Below are positions 1-10,464 of a DNA stretch of 64,000 nucleotides, one piece after another (position 1 is the stretch's first letter; every line of letters starts with the position of its first letter). This DNA is from Blastobasis lacticolella (lineage: Eukaryota > Arthropoda > Insecta > Lepidoptera > Blastobasidae). The translations under genes and the position numbers were made by a program. The notes beneath the pieces are model-generated. The model was given only the letters and a program-made list of their open reading frames with translations, made no database searches and was not told the origin of the DNA. The stretch covers positions 18,164,001-18,228,000 of the forward strand of contig LR990050.1 in assembly GCA_905147135.1 (NCBI GenBank). The letters run 5' to 3'.

Positions 1-195
1 AACTGTCACCTGAATTTCAGATCTTGACGAGTGTTATAATGTCTTAGAAACTGGTGTCCTAGGACCAATAGTTTCAGAGTTACAACCGTTTTAAGTTTGA
101 CAGCTGTCACCCAAAACGTAGATCTCGACGAGTACCATCATTTCTCTTTAGGAACTAGTGTTCTAGGACCAATCGCTACTGAGTTAAGCGAGAGA
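1..195. repeat. Two-copy tandem repeat, period about 102 bp
   Basis: Two diverged units start near 5 and 107. Each carries GTCACC, then AGATCT and GACGAG, and later CTAGGACCAAT at about 58 and 161. The first unit may be cut by the window edge, so the array could be longer to the left. It looks like a small satellite or the end of a repeat element. No coding function is suggested. Confidence 0.6.
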
Positions 196-354
196 GGAGA
201 GATGGGAATAGGGTATAAAAATTTGCTACTATAAAAAAATGCTTTTGTGAAACTTGTCGAACAAATCGCGTGGACAGCTCGCGTTAAAAACCCGACGCAA
301 TCGACTATTCGTGGCGTTATCACAGCGATGGCGTATTTTGAGCTCCGGTTTGGT

Positions 355-523
355 CGGTCCTTAATAAACCTGCGTCGCTGACGCAACTTGCGTTACCGAC
401 GCAACATGCGTCGCCGATGCAGCCAGCGTCGGCGCGCGCATTAAAATTTCATACAATTTTGACTTGACAGCATAACGCAACCTGCGTCGCCGACGCACCT
501 TGCGTCGCCGACGCTTGGTATAA
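355..523. repeat. Palindromic GCGTCG/CGACGC repeat cluster
   Basis: At least seven copies of a GCGTCG or CGACGC core, several in the palindromic form TGCGTCGCCGACGCA, are spaced roughly 16-20 bp apart. An AT-rich gap near 441-475 splits the cluster. It directly abuts the 3' truncation of the endonuclease relic on the minus strand. The short ORF that reads through it, rich in Arg and Ala, is an artefact of the repeat. Confidence 0.6.
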
Positions 524-1008
524 TCCGCGCCTAACAGTTCTCCATTTAGGCTTCTTCTACCTTGTCCAAAGTTTCCCAAGACATATTCTTCTTTGCTTTG
601 TTTTGCCCCAACTTGTGCATTGAAGTCACCCATAAGTATAATATGGTTTTGTGAATACTTCATAACTGTTTCGGAGAGTTCCTTGTAAAATTCTCTTATT
701 TCTGTCTTTTGGTTTGAATAATTGACCATAATTTTGTATAACCTGGTATATTCATATTCAGTACGGTCATAAATTTCAATAAGATCTTGGATGTGTTGTT
801 TCATTGATTGTTTAATTAGAAATCCTACACATCTTTGACCTGCTATTTCACCTCTGTGGAATAGTAAGTAGTCCGTACGTTCCTCAATTTTTTCTCCTAG
901 TCTTCTTAGCTCACTTATACCCAGAATATCCAGATTTATGCCTTCAATCGCTTTTTCTAACTCTAATAGGCTTTCTTCCGTTCGAAGGGTTCTCCTGTTT
1001 AAGGTTCA
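524..1008 (-). pseudogene. RTE-like non-LTR retrotransposon, apurinic endonuclease domain relic
   Basis: Minus-strand translation gives a continuous stretch with LDILGISE, then HRGEIAGQRCVGFLI, and finally IILMGDFNAQVG followed by GNFGQGRRSLNGELL. These match blocks of the APE-type endonuclease of RTE-like non-LTR elements; GDFNA holds the catalytic Asp and Asn. The reading frame extends upstream of the first Met at 804 to a stop near 1003, so the N-terminal start is lost. The copy ends abruptly where the GCGTCG repeats begin, so reverse transcriptase is absent. It is a dead fragment. Confidence 0.75.
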
Positions 1009-1177
1009 AAGTTTTATGGTTTTGGCTGACGTCTACTTAACTAGGTAACGAATTTATCCACACATTCTAAACAATAATTCGTTAATGTTAGCAAATGTTA
1101 CCAAATTGGCCATAGTTCCATATCATCCGAAATTATCCTAACTTGCTAATTCACCTATTAATTATTAATATTGGCAA

Positions 1178-1490
1178 ATGTGTCCAAATCTGTTGCAGTA
1201 TCGGTATCACGCTTGCACGACCTCATTTTCAGCCCCTTTCCGCCATCGGAAGACGCGATCCGAGCTAATGCTTCATCCTTATATTGTGGATCTTCCAGCT
1301 GTTCGCACGAGCCGCTTTAGTTCAACCTTTATAATGCGTATGGCTAAGGAATGGAACGCGTTGCCTGCGAGTGTGTTTCTTGATCATTTTAATCTAGACG
1401 TCTTCAAGTCTAAGGTGAATAGGTAGTTCCCATCGTCACTTACCATCAGGTAAGATGGCGGTCAAATGCCTGGCTATTTTTCTTTTTAAT
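1178..1490 (+). pseudogene. CR1/Rex-like LINE, C-terminal reverse transcriptase end and 3' UTR
   Basis: The translation contains HPYIVDLPAVRTSRFSSTF followed by MAKEWNALPASVF and FKSKVNR before a stop at 1424-1426. This is the usual C-terminal tail of CR1/Rex-like non-LTR elements, after the RT palm and thumb. The 3' UTR has CATCGTCACTTACCATCAGG and GTCAAATGCCTGG, a pair seen again near 2612-2655. The copy is strongly 5'-truncated and has no catalytic motif. Confidence 0.7.
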
Positions 1491-1629
1491 GTAATCAGGC
1501 TGGGACCAAATTTTCGATTAGTATACCAACATTGCTACAGTGCGACCAACTTATTGGCTCAAAGGACAAAATCGGAGCTAAGGCATTATTATTGATAATA
1601 TCAAGCGTTAATACGCGAAAATCTATTAA

Positions 1630-1680
1630 TAGCACCGCTGGTTGCGCTCTCGTGCATGAGGGCCCGGGGTCCGCTTAGTA
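1630..1680 (-). repeat. SINE-A fragment (body end only)
   Basis: About 45 bp match the SINE-A body end: GCGCTCTCGTGCATGAGGGC followed by CCGGGGTCCGC. The tRNA-like head is missing. It is identified by similarity to the longer copies at 2059, 41908 and 56049. Confidence 0.6.
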
Positions 1681-2058
1681 TAGCAAATTGTGTTAATTAA
1701 TTGAAGAACATTAAAAATTTCGAAAATCTACAGTTTTATTTCACATGACAGAATAAATATTAGAAAAATGGGGTAAAGGCGAATAAATAAATTCTTACTA
1801 CCTAGGTAAGCAGGTACCTCTTTTACTTAATTTGTTTTTCTAGAACCTCTGCATGAAACTTCTTAAACTTCAGTTGGATATTTCAATAGCGTTCTATTCC
1901 AGGGCCCAGTGAAAATACAGCAGGAAAATGATGTTGTCCGCGGTTTTCTGTTTTTTGCCGGTTCGTTTACAGTGCGACCAGCGTATGTGTTCAGTTGACG
2001 ATGTCGCTACTGGTGAATAAGTGGCCGTATAATGCCCAATTACTTGTTAAAAAAAAAA

Positions 2059-2408
2059 CATCTTGGCGTTAATGTCCCGGTTGTGCTCTCGCGCACGAGG
2101 GCCCTGGGTCCGCCTTGACCATTATCCAGGATTTGGCAGGTCAGGAAATTACAGTGGAGCGACTGCCATTTGACCTCCATGACCCGCTACCAGGGGAACC
2201 TGACCAGATTGGATCATGGTTACACATCCAGTCGCCTGAATGTGCAGGTTTCATCACGATGTTTTCCCTCACCGTAAGAGCATCGGTTAGTGTTCAACTA
2301 ATGTACATAATTCAGAAAACAGTCATAGGTACAAAGCCGGAGCGGGATTCAAACCCGGGACCTCTGGCTTACGAGTCGGATACTCTGACCGCTCGGCCAC
2401 CGACGCCC
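2059..2408 (-). mobile_element. SINE-A, nearly full length
   Basis: A tRNA-derived SINE with its head at the high-coordinate end. On the minus strand the head shows an A-box-like TGGCCGAGCGG and a B-box-like GGTTTGAATCC; the body holds GCATCGGTTAG, CGCCTGAATGTGCAGG and GGTCAGGAAATTACAGTGG on the plus strand, ending at GGCGTTAATGTCCCGG. An ORF that spans it is not a gene. Confidence 0.8.
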
Positions 2409-2604
2409 TATTACTTGTTAATGCATGGATATTTAGCTTAGTCTCACCTGTCAATGGCTCACCACACTACATCACTTTCAGCACCACTAGTGCCACCAGT
2501 ACCACTCCCATAATAAATATACTATTAACTAACAGAATAACTAATAAAATAACAAATTGAACCGCCCACCTTTTATCAGGGCATGACGGGCATGCTCCAT
2601 CTTC

Positions 2605-2668
2605 GGCCGCATCGTCACTTACCAACAGGTGAGATGGTGGTCAAATGCCTGTCTTGTATAATATAAAA
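2605..2668 (+). repeat. LINE 3' UTR fragment with A-rich tail
   Basis: CATCGTCACTTACCAACAGG, GTCAAATGCCTG and an ATATAAAAAAA tail match the 3' UTR of the CR1/Rex-like copy at 1430-1490. It is a very short 5'-truncated insertion. Confidence 0.6.
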
Positions 2669-2789
2669 AAAGGGGCGACGCCGTCAACTGAACAGATAAG
2701 CTGGTCTCAGAACGACAACAAACTTGAAAACCTTTCACTGTTCACTGGAATAGAACGCTATTTAAATTCAAAATAGATACACTGTGACT

Positions 2790-3400
2790 TTTGGATGTGA
2801 GGTATACCACAAGTGCCTATCCGAATGAAGTTTGTGAACGAGTTACACCGTTAGAAGAATTTACAACGTTAGATCACTTGAAGTTCTCTACAGACGCTCT
2901 AAGCTCTATTACATGCCACCTTGATATTATAATTGGATTACAAATAACAAAACAAATACTTTACTTTAACGTATACGGGTTGCAATGTTTACCTAGCCGA
3001 AAATACACAAAACTTCAAAAAACAAATTCAAGGAGACACTTTAATGAACATAATTAACATCAACTGTCACAGTTTCAATTGCCCCACATCAGATGCGTGC
3101 TCCGCCCCGTAACGGCGTCGCATGTCGCATTCATTGAACCGAGGATACAACCTGTACACACAGCAGCATTTCAAGTTAACCATACATAAACATCGTTCAA
3201 GCACAGAATATTTATGCTAACGTAACCACGAACTCCTAAGGAACAACAATACCCACAGATAAGCGATAATGAGCGAAGATAGCTCTTTTCAAGGTCACAT
3301 GCATTAACCAATGGACGCATAGATACAATGTAATGTATCAAGAGTATATCTGCATGACCACTTTAAGGATCATAATCCTTTGCACTACTGTGCATCTGTT
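2790..3400. other. Interval without a recognised gene
   Basis: This stretch holds an 88-residue ORF at 2791-3057 with no recognisable domain, signal peptide or codon bias. I see no clear repeat family and no RNA gene. It is left unassigned. Confidence 0.4.
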
Positions 3401-3409
3401 AAATGGTTT

Positions 3410-4290
3410 AAACAGCGTGAATTAATTAAATTTTCATTTATTATATAAAATAAAAATGACCTGGGGGTAGAGGACGAGTTCTTTTGGGCATAAGGGACAG
3501 CTAATTATCCCTTCTTTAAGCAAACCGATTTTGGTTAATGGTTCACTAAATGCCGTGAATGTTGCTATAGTAGTCTGGTTCACATGTACCTTTTTTTATA
3601 AAATTTTTCAGTAGTCTCAGAAAATTACGATCAAGGTGTCATTCGATTCGTATTGTCACCTAGAAAGTTTAAGGAAAGGTCCGAAAAGGCGCTGAAAAAA
3701 ATTACAAAAGTTATAAACAATTAAGTGAAAAAAAAAATGAGGGTTTGGTTTTTTTTTAATATCTCGAAAAAATTTCAAAATTTTTGAAATTCGAATTAAG
3801 ATCTGAAAAGTTCACGAAATTTGCTACAAAAAAGTCTCGACTCCCGGAACTGTATCTTTATTATTTATAATTTTTACAGAGCCCTGAAAATAGAGCCAAA
3901 AACGAGTAGTCCGGCTGCCGCGTGCGTTGCGTAACTCTGAGATAATAACAATAAAAATTATTTAAACATATAAAATATGATTATTAAGGAACAAAAAAAT
4001 TCATGTAGTGTTAGGATATTTCAAATTCATGTTGGGATACATCAATAAACAATAATCCGCGGTCAAAAAGTTTTTATCCCAATTTTTACATTAATTATCG
4101 ATTAGTTAATTAATAAATTTTTTTGAATTATGCAATACGAATCGAATGACACCTAGATCGTAATTTTCTGAGACTACTGAAAAATTTTATAAAAAAAGGT
4201 ACATGTGAACCAGACTATAGTGGCAAGGACAATTTTCTTGAAGTGCTAATGCACTTATGTACAAGTGTACTGTACCTACCAACAGATGAT
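3410..4290. repeat. Dispersed repeat family F, copy 1, interrupted by a MITE
   Basis: The flanks of the inserted MITE read GGACAGCTAAT before it and AAGTGCTAATGCACTTA and GTACTGTACC after it. The same order recurs near 26670-26795 and 44800-44930. The left part is strongly diverged, so the start is approximate. Its nature is unknown; it could be a non-autonomous transposon or an old segmental duplicate. Confidence 0.45.
3572..4216. mobile_element. Long-TIR MITE, 645 bp, with 5-bp target duplication
   Basis: The ends are inverted repeats of about 75 bp. Both begin AGTCTGGTTCACATGTACC, and inside each is GTCATTCGATTCGTATTG, nearly identical in the two arms. ATAGT flanks the unit at 3567-3571 and 4217-4221, consistent with a 5-bp target duplication; a TA duplication with ends one base shorter is an alternative. 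There is no ORF inside, so it is non-autonomous. The autonomous partner is not in the window. Confidence 0.85.
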
Positions 4291-4468
4291 TTTCTGTGTA
4301 AGCTCGTTGGGTATCCTATACTTTAGTTGGTTGCTTTGCAGTGATCAACATAAGAAGCTTCTAACGGGGGTATTCTTCTTTATTATGGAATTCTAAATAA
4401 ATATCTAAATACATAAACACATTTCTGTGTTAACAACCCATAATAAGAGTACTAATAAACTGTTTCGG

Positions 4469-4815
4469 ATCATCATCATCATCTTGGCGTTAATTCCCTG
4501 TTGTGCTCTCGCGCGCGAGGGTTCATGGTCCGTCGAGACCATGGTCAATTATGATCCAGGATATGGGAGGTCAGGTAATTACAGTGAAGACACTGCCATC
4601 TGACCTCCGTGACCCTGTTTACCGGGGAACCTGACCACGACGGGGATCATGGTTATACATTCAGTCGCCTGAATGCGCAGGTTTCATCACAATGTTTTCC
4701 CTCGCCGTTAGAGCATCGGTTAGTGATCAACCTATGTAAATAACTCAGAAAAGAGTCATGCTGGTACATGGCTGCAGTGGGATTCGAACCCGGGACCTCT
4801 GACTTACGAGTCGGC
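4469..4815 (-). mobile_element. SINE-A, head truncated
   Basis: The body runs from a CATCATCATC tail and GGCGTTAATTCCCTG to a B-box-like GGATTCGAACC (minus-strand GGTTCGAATCC) near 4770-4780. It stops inside the anticodon region at 4815, so the A box is missing. The insertion tail is a short ATC/GAT microsatellite. Confidence 0.75.
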
Positions 4816-5149
4816 ATAACGTGAAAGCTAACTGAATTTACTTATACGTAGTTCAATTTCGATTTAAATATGTACTCGTATATTCTCAAAATGATTATGT
4901 ACGACTAGCAATGATACATACCTAAGAACGTACTAAACTCCCGACTGAGAACCTAACTTGGCGCCTTAACGCGCTGCCACGTATACCGGTGGTACTAGTG
5001 GTACAGGGGGGAGCATCCCAACCAATCTGCCGGCGCGACCGCAACTCCGCATGCCGACTGCGCGTGTTAATGAGCTTGTTTGTCTCGGTTTAGCATTTCC
5101 TCGCGCCGGGTTCACATCCAGGGAGGAGCGGGGCTCGATACGGGTCTGT

Positions 5150-5225
5150 CTGGGTGGTTTCTTTTTAACCCCCGACGAAGAAGAGTGGTGTTATAAGTTT
5201 GCGATGACTGTCTGTGGCTCGAACT
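5150..5225 (+). repeat. Repeat family E fragment
   Basis: CCCCCGACGAAGAAGAGTGG, then TGTTATAAGTTTG and TGTCTGTGGCTCG, match the module also found at 41028, 39399, 51790 and (minus) 8900 and 54860. It is a dispersed repeat end, not coding. Confidence 0.55.
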
Positions 5226-5789
5226 AAGACGGAATGCCTCATGCCTGTAATTGAGCTGGCTGCCTTATCCTTCAAAGCGGAACACAACAATGCAAGCATT
5301 GTTGCTTTTCAGCAGAAATAGATAAAGGGTTGGTGTTCTCACAGGCGGACTCCTCAACCTTGACAGAGTCTAATCGAATATAACACTGCGACTCAGCATA
5401 GAGCAGCCTCGATTCAACATCGACCGGCACTCGGAAACCCTACCTCACTAGATTCCCCTCTGGCAGCCACAGCGACGGCTTTGTGTCTTTTCCTCAGAAA
5501 ATTAGTATCGAGATTCGCGGCAACGTCTTAAATTACATTTGTCACACGGTACCTGCTCGCGCTCTGAAAAGACGACGCCGAGGTGCGAAAGGATTTGCGT
5601 ATTTTGTTTCATGTTATTAGGTGCGAGTTGTCGTTTGTTGGTGGGGTTAGCTTTGTAAATTCTGTTTAGAATATAGTCTCCGGTCGCCATGTTGTCAAAA
5701 AGGATAAAATAATGTTATCTGATACCTACAGCGTATATCGAGTCAAAATATCATGACGTTATTATGTAATAGATTGTAGCTGTCGGCAG
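5226..5789. other. Mostly unassigned interval
   Basis: A small perfect inverted repeat ACAATGCAAGCATTGT lies near 5287-5302 next to CAGCAGAAATAGATAAAGG, a stretch that reads like part of a dispersed repeat. A 62-residue minus ORF at 5502-5690 shows no domain. Nothing else can be supported. Confidence 0.35.
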
Positions 5790-6194
5790 GGCTGCGAGAC
5801 ATGGCCAGCGCAGACGAAACACGTTCGCAAACTCCACGCCAACAAAATTAAAATGCTGCGGCGGATGTGCGGAGTTACGCGGCTTGATCGAGTACTAAAT
5901 GAAAACATCCGTAGCAGCCTTGGCGTGAGGGATATCGCAGACAAGATCGAGGGGGCCCGCCTGCTCTGGTTTGGTCACGTGTTGCGTAAGCCTCAGGGAT
6001 ACGTGGGAAATAGGTGCCTGAACCTGCCGATATCAGAAAAGAGGCCTCGTGGGCGACCCAAGAAGCGATGGATTGACATCGCTGAGTCGGATGCGAGAGC
6101 CAACGGCTTATGACGCGAGGATGCCGAAGACAGGGCGAAGTGGAGAAGAATTTGCAGGAAAGCGGACCCTGGCAGAGGCCAGGATAAGCGCTAG
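5790..6194 (+). pseudogene. RTE-like retrotransposon, C-terminal end of the polyprotein
   Basis: One frame reads CETWPAQTKHVRKLHANKIK, then MLRRMCGVTRLDRV, RLLWFGHVLRKP and RGRPKKRWID, typical of the region after reverse transcriptase in RTE-like elements. A TGA at 6111-6113 interrupts the frame just after ARANGL; beyond it the same frame continues EDAEDRAKWRRICRKADP to a second stop at 6192. The 5' part with the YADD catalytic core is missing. Antisense ORFs over it (5762-5944 and 5875-6351) are shadows. Confidence 0.8.
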
Positions 6195-6801
6195 GACGAT
6201 GATCATTTTTGTTACCCACTTGTACAGAACGAGTTTTACTCGCACTTGGCCGGTTTTTTGTCCTACTTGTTATAGTAATGCGACGTAAACAAACTACTTG
6301 AATGAGTCCTGGATGTTTCAATAACGAAGAAAAGCTCAAACCAACCTTCATACAATTACATTCAATAAGGTTAAACCTAAATACGGTAGTCTAAAGAACG
6401 AAAAAAGAGACTTCCATAGACGAAAGCATACTCTCGATGTGTTCGGATGAAAAGTGGAGATTAGCGAAAAACAGCGCGCCGTAGCACCCTCATCGGGCGT
6501 ATTAGAGTTAAAGCCCTTTTTGATAAGTCGATGCATTCATTAACTTGGATTACGTAGGATTTAACACTGATTGAAAAAGTGTTCGTGTTCTTTGAAATGG
6601 TTTATTTTCATCCCCGACAGCAAGGTGAGTTCCGGTCATGCCTCTGTTTGACTTCTATCTTCTTGCCTCTATTTGACTTTTCTTTTTTCTTCTGTTTTCA
6701 ATTTTTGTAGGGGTTTAAAAATAATCTGTTTGTGACCATATTTGAGATTTTGTGTGCGAAACGAATCATATTTTTTTATTTCTATTTATAAATATGATTT
6801 A

Positions 6802-6849
6802 GTTGGCATATAATTTTAGACGAACCTACGTCTAAAATTATATGCCAAC
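6802..6849. repeat. Perfect 21-bp inverted repeat, 6-nt loop
   Basis: GTTGGCATATAATTTTAGACG at 6802-6822 is exactly complementary to 6829-6849, separated by AACCTA. The stem extends outward by three A-T pairs after one mismatch. It sits in AT-rich DNA without an ORF. It could be the relic of a foldback element or a short RNA hairpin. Confidence 0.85.
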
Positions 6850-6859
6850 AAAAATTCTG

Positions 6860-7105
6860 ATATAACTCGGCTTGAAGAGAGACAAATAATCAGATGTAAC
6901 ACGTGTAACAGTTACTGGAAATTTTTCTCGATCTCATCCTCACAATGTTTTATTATATTGGAGCGTTTTATTTATATTAAACTCCTGAAATAAATATTTA
7001 AAAAACAATTATATTCGCGTTACCTAAGTAAATCATTAGTAGATAAGTTGAATACTAACTACACTTTACACCAGTGATTTAAACCACAAAGCAAGTTACA
7101 ATATA
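6860..7105. other. AT-rich interval, nothing recognised
   Basis: No ORF, RNA gene or known repeat was recognised here. Confidence 0.4.
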
Positions 7106-7358
7106 AATAAGTAAGTAAGTAAACCCTGTTTATTCCACTGAAACACACGGCACAACACTAAAAATAATCATAGAAAAAAGTAAAACAAACATAAATCGAC
7201 GGAAAAAAGATACACCATAATCTCATTACCTCTGCCATGTGAAGAGAGCAGTGGGGCCACAATCAACACATGCCACGACAGTCGCCGTGACGCTGGTTTT
7301 CAGTGCCCCCTAAGTGATGCACGGACAGAAGTGCCACATGGAAAATAAATAAATAAAT
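7106..7358. mobile_element. Repeat family B, copy 1
   Basis: The unit begins with a TAAG microsatellite, contains CTCATTACCTCTGCCATGTG, CATGCCACGACAG and GACGCTGGTTTTCAGTG, and ends in AATAAATAAATA. The same order recurs at 10686-10978, where the ends are set by insertion into a SINE. The tail suggests a retrotransposed element, probably a short LINE 3' end or a SINE read in antisense. Confidence 0.65.
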
Positions 7359-7950
7359 ATAGATAGATAAATTCTTTATTGCTCACACAAGAATAAAAAC
7401 ATTAAAAAGTTCCGACAAAAAACCATAGCTAGTTGCCGTAAATATAATTTGTTTAAATAAAATATTACTTCTAAATTAAAGGCTCCATTATGACTCTTTA
7501 TTGTTTTATCGATTTCGATATTTTTCTCTTACCAATTGACTCTTCAAATCATTTTGACGGTCGATTCGTTTTGCCTGCATAGTTATACCACATTCTACCT
7601 TCACTCTAGACCTAGAGCTCAACCACTAAATTCTACATGATACTCGGACACAGATCCGTATTCCCAACTGCCCCGAAGCGAGCAGGTATACGATGCAGTA
7701 TACATCACGTGGTCAGACAACATTGCAAACTTAATGTTACGTATTATGATTGAGCACGCTCGCCCGTTGCTAACTTAGCTAACTTAGACTTGGTTAAGAT
7801 ATTGTCTGAATTAAGCACCATATTGTGGCGAAAATTGTGGCTAATATTCAAGTTTATTACGATATAAAGTGATAGCGTCTAGACTAGAAAAATGTGAGTA
7901 TAGTAACTTAAACAATTAAGTTGAAGATATATTTCTTATCATTTATCATC
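7359..7950. other. Interval without a recognised gene
   Basis: No coding pattern is visible. A GATAGATAAATTC start followed by TTTATTGCTCACACAAG around 7360-7390 suggests an old LINE 3' end, but I cannot name it. Confidence 0.3.
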
Positions 7951-7952
7951 TG

Positions 7953-8208
7953 AGTTGTGTACGTTAATTGAATGCTAACCGACGCTCTTACGGTGAGGGT
8001 AAACATCATGATGAAACCTGCACATTCAGGGGACTGAATGTGTAACCATGGTTCAATCTGGTCAGGTTCCCCTGGTAGCAGGGTTAAGAAAGTCAGATGT
8101 CAGTCGCTCCACTGTAATTATCTGATCTGCCTAAACCTGAATCATGGTTAAAGCGGACCCTGGGCCCTCGTGCGCGAGAGCACAACGAGACATTGACGCT
8201 AAGGTGAT
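7953..8208 (+). mobile_element. SINE-A, head truncated
   Basis: This copy carries the complement of the body: GCTCTTACGGTGAGGG, CCTGCACATTCAGG, CAGGTTCCCCTGGTAGCAGG and GGCCCTCGTGCGCGAGAGCA. The tRNA-like head is missing at the low-coordinate end. Confidence 0.75.
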
Positions 8209-8499
8209 TTTATTATTATTAACTAAGCTTAAGACCGTACAAGCTTTTTGCCATCTTAGAGGTATAAAAAAAATTCACTTAGGCTGTTTGGAATGGAGTT
8301 CGTAGCACGATCGAATCGGAGATATTTTAAAGAAAGGTCAGGTCAAGACTGTCGTAAACTGAAGAACATGTATGAACATTTTGATGAATATAGAAGAATC
8401 GAGAGAAATTGGTCAGTACCGTATCAAATGGAACACGTTTCAGCCTACCCTTATGAGAAAAAGGCCTGACTACGTATATGTACCACCACCACCACCACT

Positions 8500-8640
8500 A
8501 ACTCACCACTCGTTTGGTGTCCCTGCTAACACTCTCGACGAAGCGAGGTTGACCAAACTCTTCCGCTGAGGAGACTGGTTGACAACTTTCGGGGGTCAAT
8601 TGACACCCCGTGACGGTACATTTTCTTTCAATTTTATCGA
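8500..8640. repeat. Dispersed repeat fragment
   Basis: GCGAGGTTGACCAAACTCTTC and CCCCGTGACGGTACA resemble segments at 17236-17255 (GCGAGGTTGACCAAGGTCTTC) and 18383-18394 (CCCTGTGACGGTAA). The 65-residue ORF at 8372-8569 crosses the left part and has no recognisable domain. Confidence 0.4.
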
Positions 8641-8894
8641 TTCGTCAAATTTATGTGACCAGGAAAGCAAAAACATTATGGCAATGGCTCCAGACATAAT
8701 AATGAAGTCACAAAGAGATAAATGAACCAAGGCTCTCGTCTAATTGTGCCCAAGAGGCAGTAAACGTCGCCGATGTAGACCAATTAAGAGGTAGGAGTGT
8801 TTTAATAATGACTTTGGAAAAGGAGAAGAAATTGCTGTTACATACATTGCTGTAGGGAAAAGTTAACTTTTATTTTCGTTTTCAAAGCAAGTTC

Positions 8895-8995
8895 GGCTTC
8901 GTGGAACATCGTCACATGCCACAGACAGATTCACACAAACTTATAACACCCATATTTTGTCGTCGGGGCAGGAAACGTATGCCGCGGCGGAATTT
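8895..8995 (-). repeat. Repeat family E fragment, antisense
   Basis: ACATGCCACAGACAGATTC, then ACACAAACTTATAACACCC and GTCGTCGGGG, are the complement of the family E module at 41028-41080. The two short ORFs overlapping it are not genes. Confidence 0.5.
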
Positions 8996-9099
8996 TAAAT
9001 TACAGCTACCGCAACTATCCGCCACTGTATTCAATAATCCCCTTTTTGAGAGGTCAAGTAAACCAGGATTTACGCAAAACCTATAATAATTATGTTTAC

Positions 9100-10070
9100 A
9101 CAAGTAGGCTATTATAAAAGATCAAAGACCTGTCTTATAAAATACATGTTTCACAATTCTTAGTAAGTGCATATTTCTTTATTATAAAGTTTTTTTTAAA
9201 AGTGGGGCAAGTATCCGGCTTTTACTCTATGTCTCTTGTGTAATTTTAGTTTTAAATCAGGTATTTAAAAATTACACAATTTAAAAAATATGATCTGTTT
9301 AAGTTGGTATCTGACATAGTACTGGGAAAATAGGGTTCCTCTGATATCATGGGGCTACATTGATCACTAACTTTTCTCTATTAATCAAGTCCTATTTTGT
9401 ATGCAAACAAAGCACGTCATACATATTTCCTATAGAACATATCAGAAAAAATGAGTCATCAATATAGCCCCAACATATCAAAGTGACCCCATTTTACGCT
9501 ACCACATCAGCAGAATTGTTAAAGTTAAAGCCCGTCAGTTGCAGAAGTTCACTTGAAGCCACTCAGTATAAATTAAGTTCACAAAGAGACGATATAAATA
9601 GACCGACACCAACCACACAGGCGAGCTCCGAGACATAGCAATCACAAGACGTAAAGTAGGTGCAAGTATCTCCCGCATACCTACTCAACTAGTGCGGGAA
9701 GTTCTCACTCCGTTGGACGCGAAAACTATGTTAATCAGCGCACCCGGTTTCTGCTAAACTGCGGGTTTAGTAAGTCGACAACGGAAGACAATCCCGGAAT
9801 GGCGGACTTTGCATTTGTAACGTTTTTAGGATGACATTGGGTTCTCGTAGGAAAAACCGGCAATTGCGTCAGGCTAACGTATAAAGGGACGCTTAACAGA
9901 CATTTTAAAAGTAATTGCTGGGTTTCTTACAGTATACCGATATTTTTAGCAGTTGCAGCAGATGCAGCATTGGCACGGGACGTCAGTCACTGTCAGTTGT
10001 CCCATGACAACGATGCTTGAACTGCAAGCTTCTGACGAAATCTCTACACATTGAGACATAAATCAAATAA
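9100..10070. other. Unique interval, no gene recognised
   Basis: AT-rich to 9530, then more balanced in base composition to 10030. A good TATA-like TATAAATA lies at 9593-9600, but no credible ORF with a signal or domain follows it, and I see no clear initiator. It could be a noncoding transcript start or regulatory DNA. Confidence 0.3.
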
Positions 10071-10074
10071 AATC

Positions 10075-10320
10075 AAAATTTATTTATTGAGGACATTAAA
10101 AATCTCTTTCAATAGTCAAAGGACAATCAATCGAAAGAGTCTTTCAATAGAAAAAGAATAGGGGGTAGGAAAGTAGGAAGGAAACACACAGACATGTTGG
10201 CCGCCCCAGGACCGGAGCACACTCACCACACGCCGTCAACGGCCGGACCGTGTCCTACAATACCAGACAGAGCTCTAGTCAATAGCCCAATCGTCAGATA
10301 CAGTATTTCGCAAAATATTC
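10075..10320 (-). repeat. Possible LINE 3' UTR, antisense
   Basis: The stretch starts with AATCAAAATTTATTTATTG, a complement of an A/T-rich retrotransposon tail, and continues into GC-rich CAACGGCCGGACCGTG. No coding remnant was recognised, so the call is weak. Confidence 0.3.
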
Positions 10321-10464
10321 GAAATTAACGAAGAATTGTTCGGAAGTGTTGCTCACACGGTATAGCACGATGGACCATTTATTTACTAGTAAAGTAATTT
10401 TAAATAATATGTGCGTTCAACCAAGCAAATATCACCTTAATTTAAAGAACATCTTGTCGTTGTG

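Larger units (their letters stand above)
1866..2780. mobile_element. Possible inverted-repeat element carrying a SINE-A copy
   Basis: A segment near 1876-1905 with AATAGCGTTCTATTCCAG is inverted near 2744-2768 as CTGGAATAGAACGCTATT. Similarity continues weakly inward (CAGTGAAAA against the complement of TTTCACTG). Between them lie a SINE-A copy and a LINE 3' tail. I could not define exact ends or a target duplication, so the unit may be a degraded MITE or chance pairing of two repeats. Confidence 0.35.

Noticed and set aside
2330..2408. Genuine tRNA gene (serine- or leucine-like) in SINE-A
   Set aside because: The same head is joined to the same body in many copies; it is a SINE head.
5875..6351. 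158-codon minus ORF
   Set aside because: It is the antisense shadow of the RTE-like relic at 5790-6194.
9593..9600. TATA box of a gene starting near 9620
   Set aside because: The motif is good, but no credible coding sequence or initiator follows.
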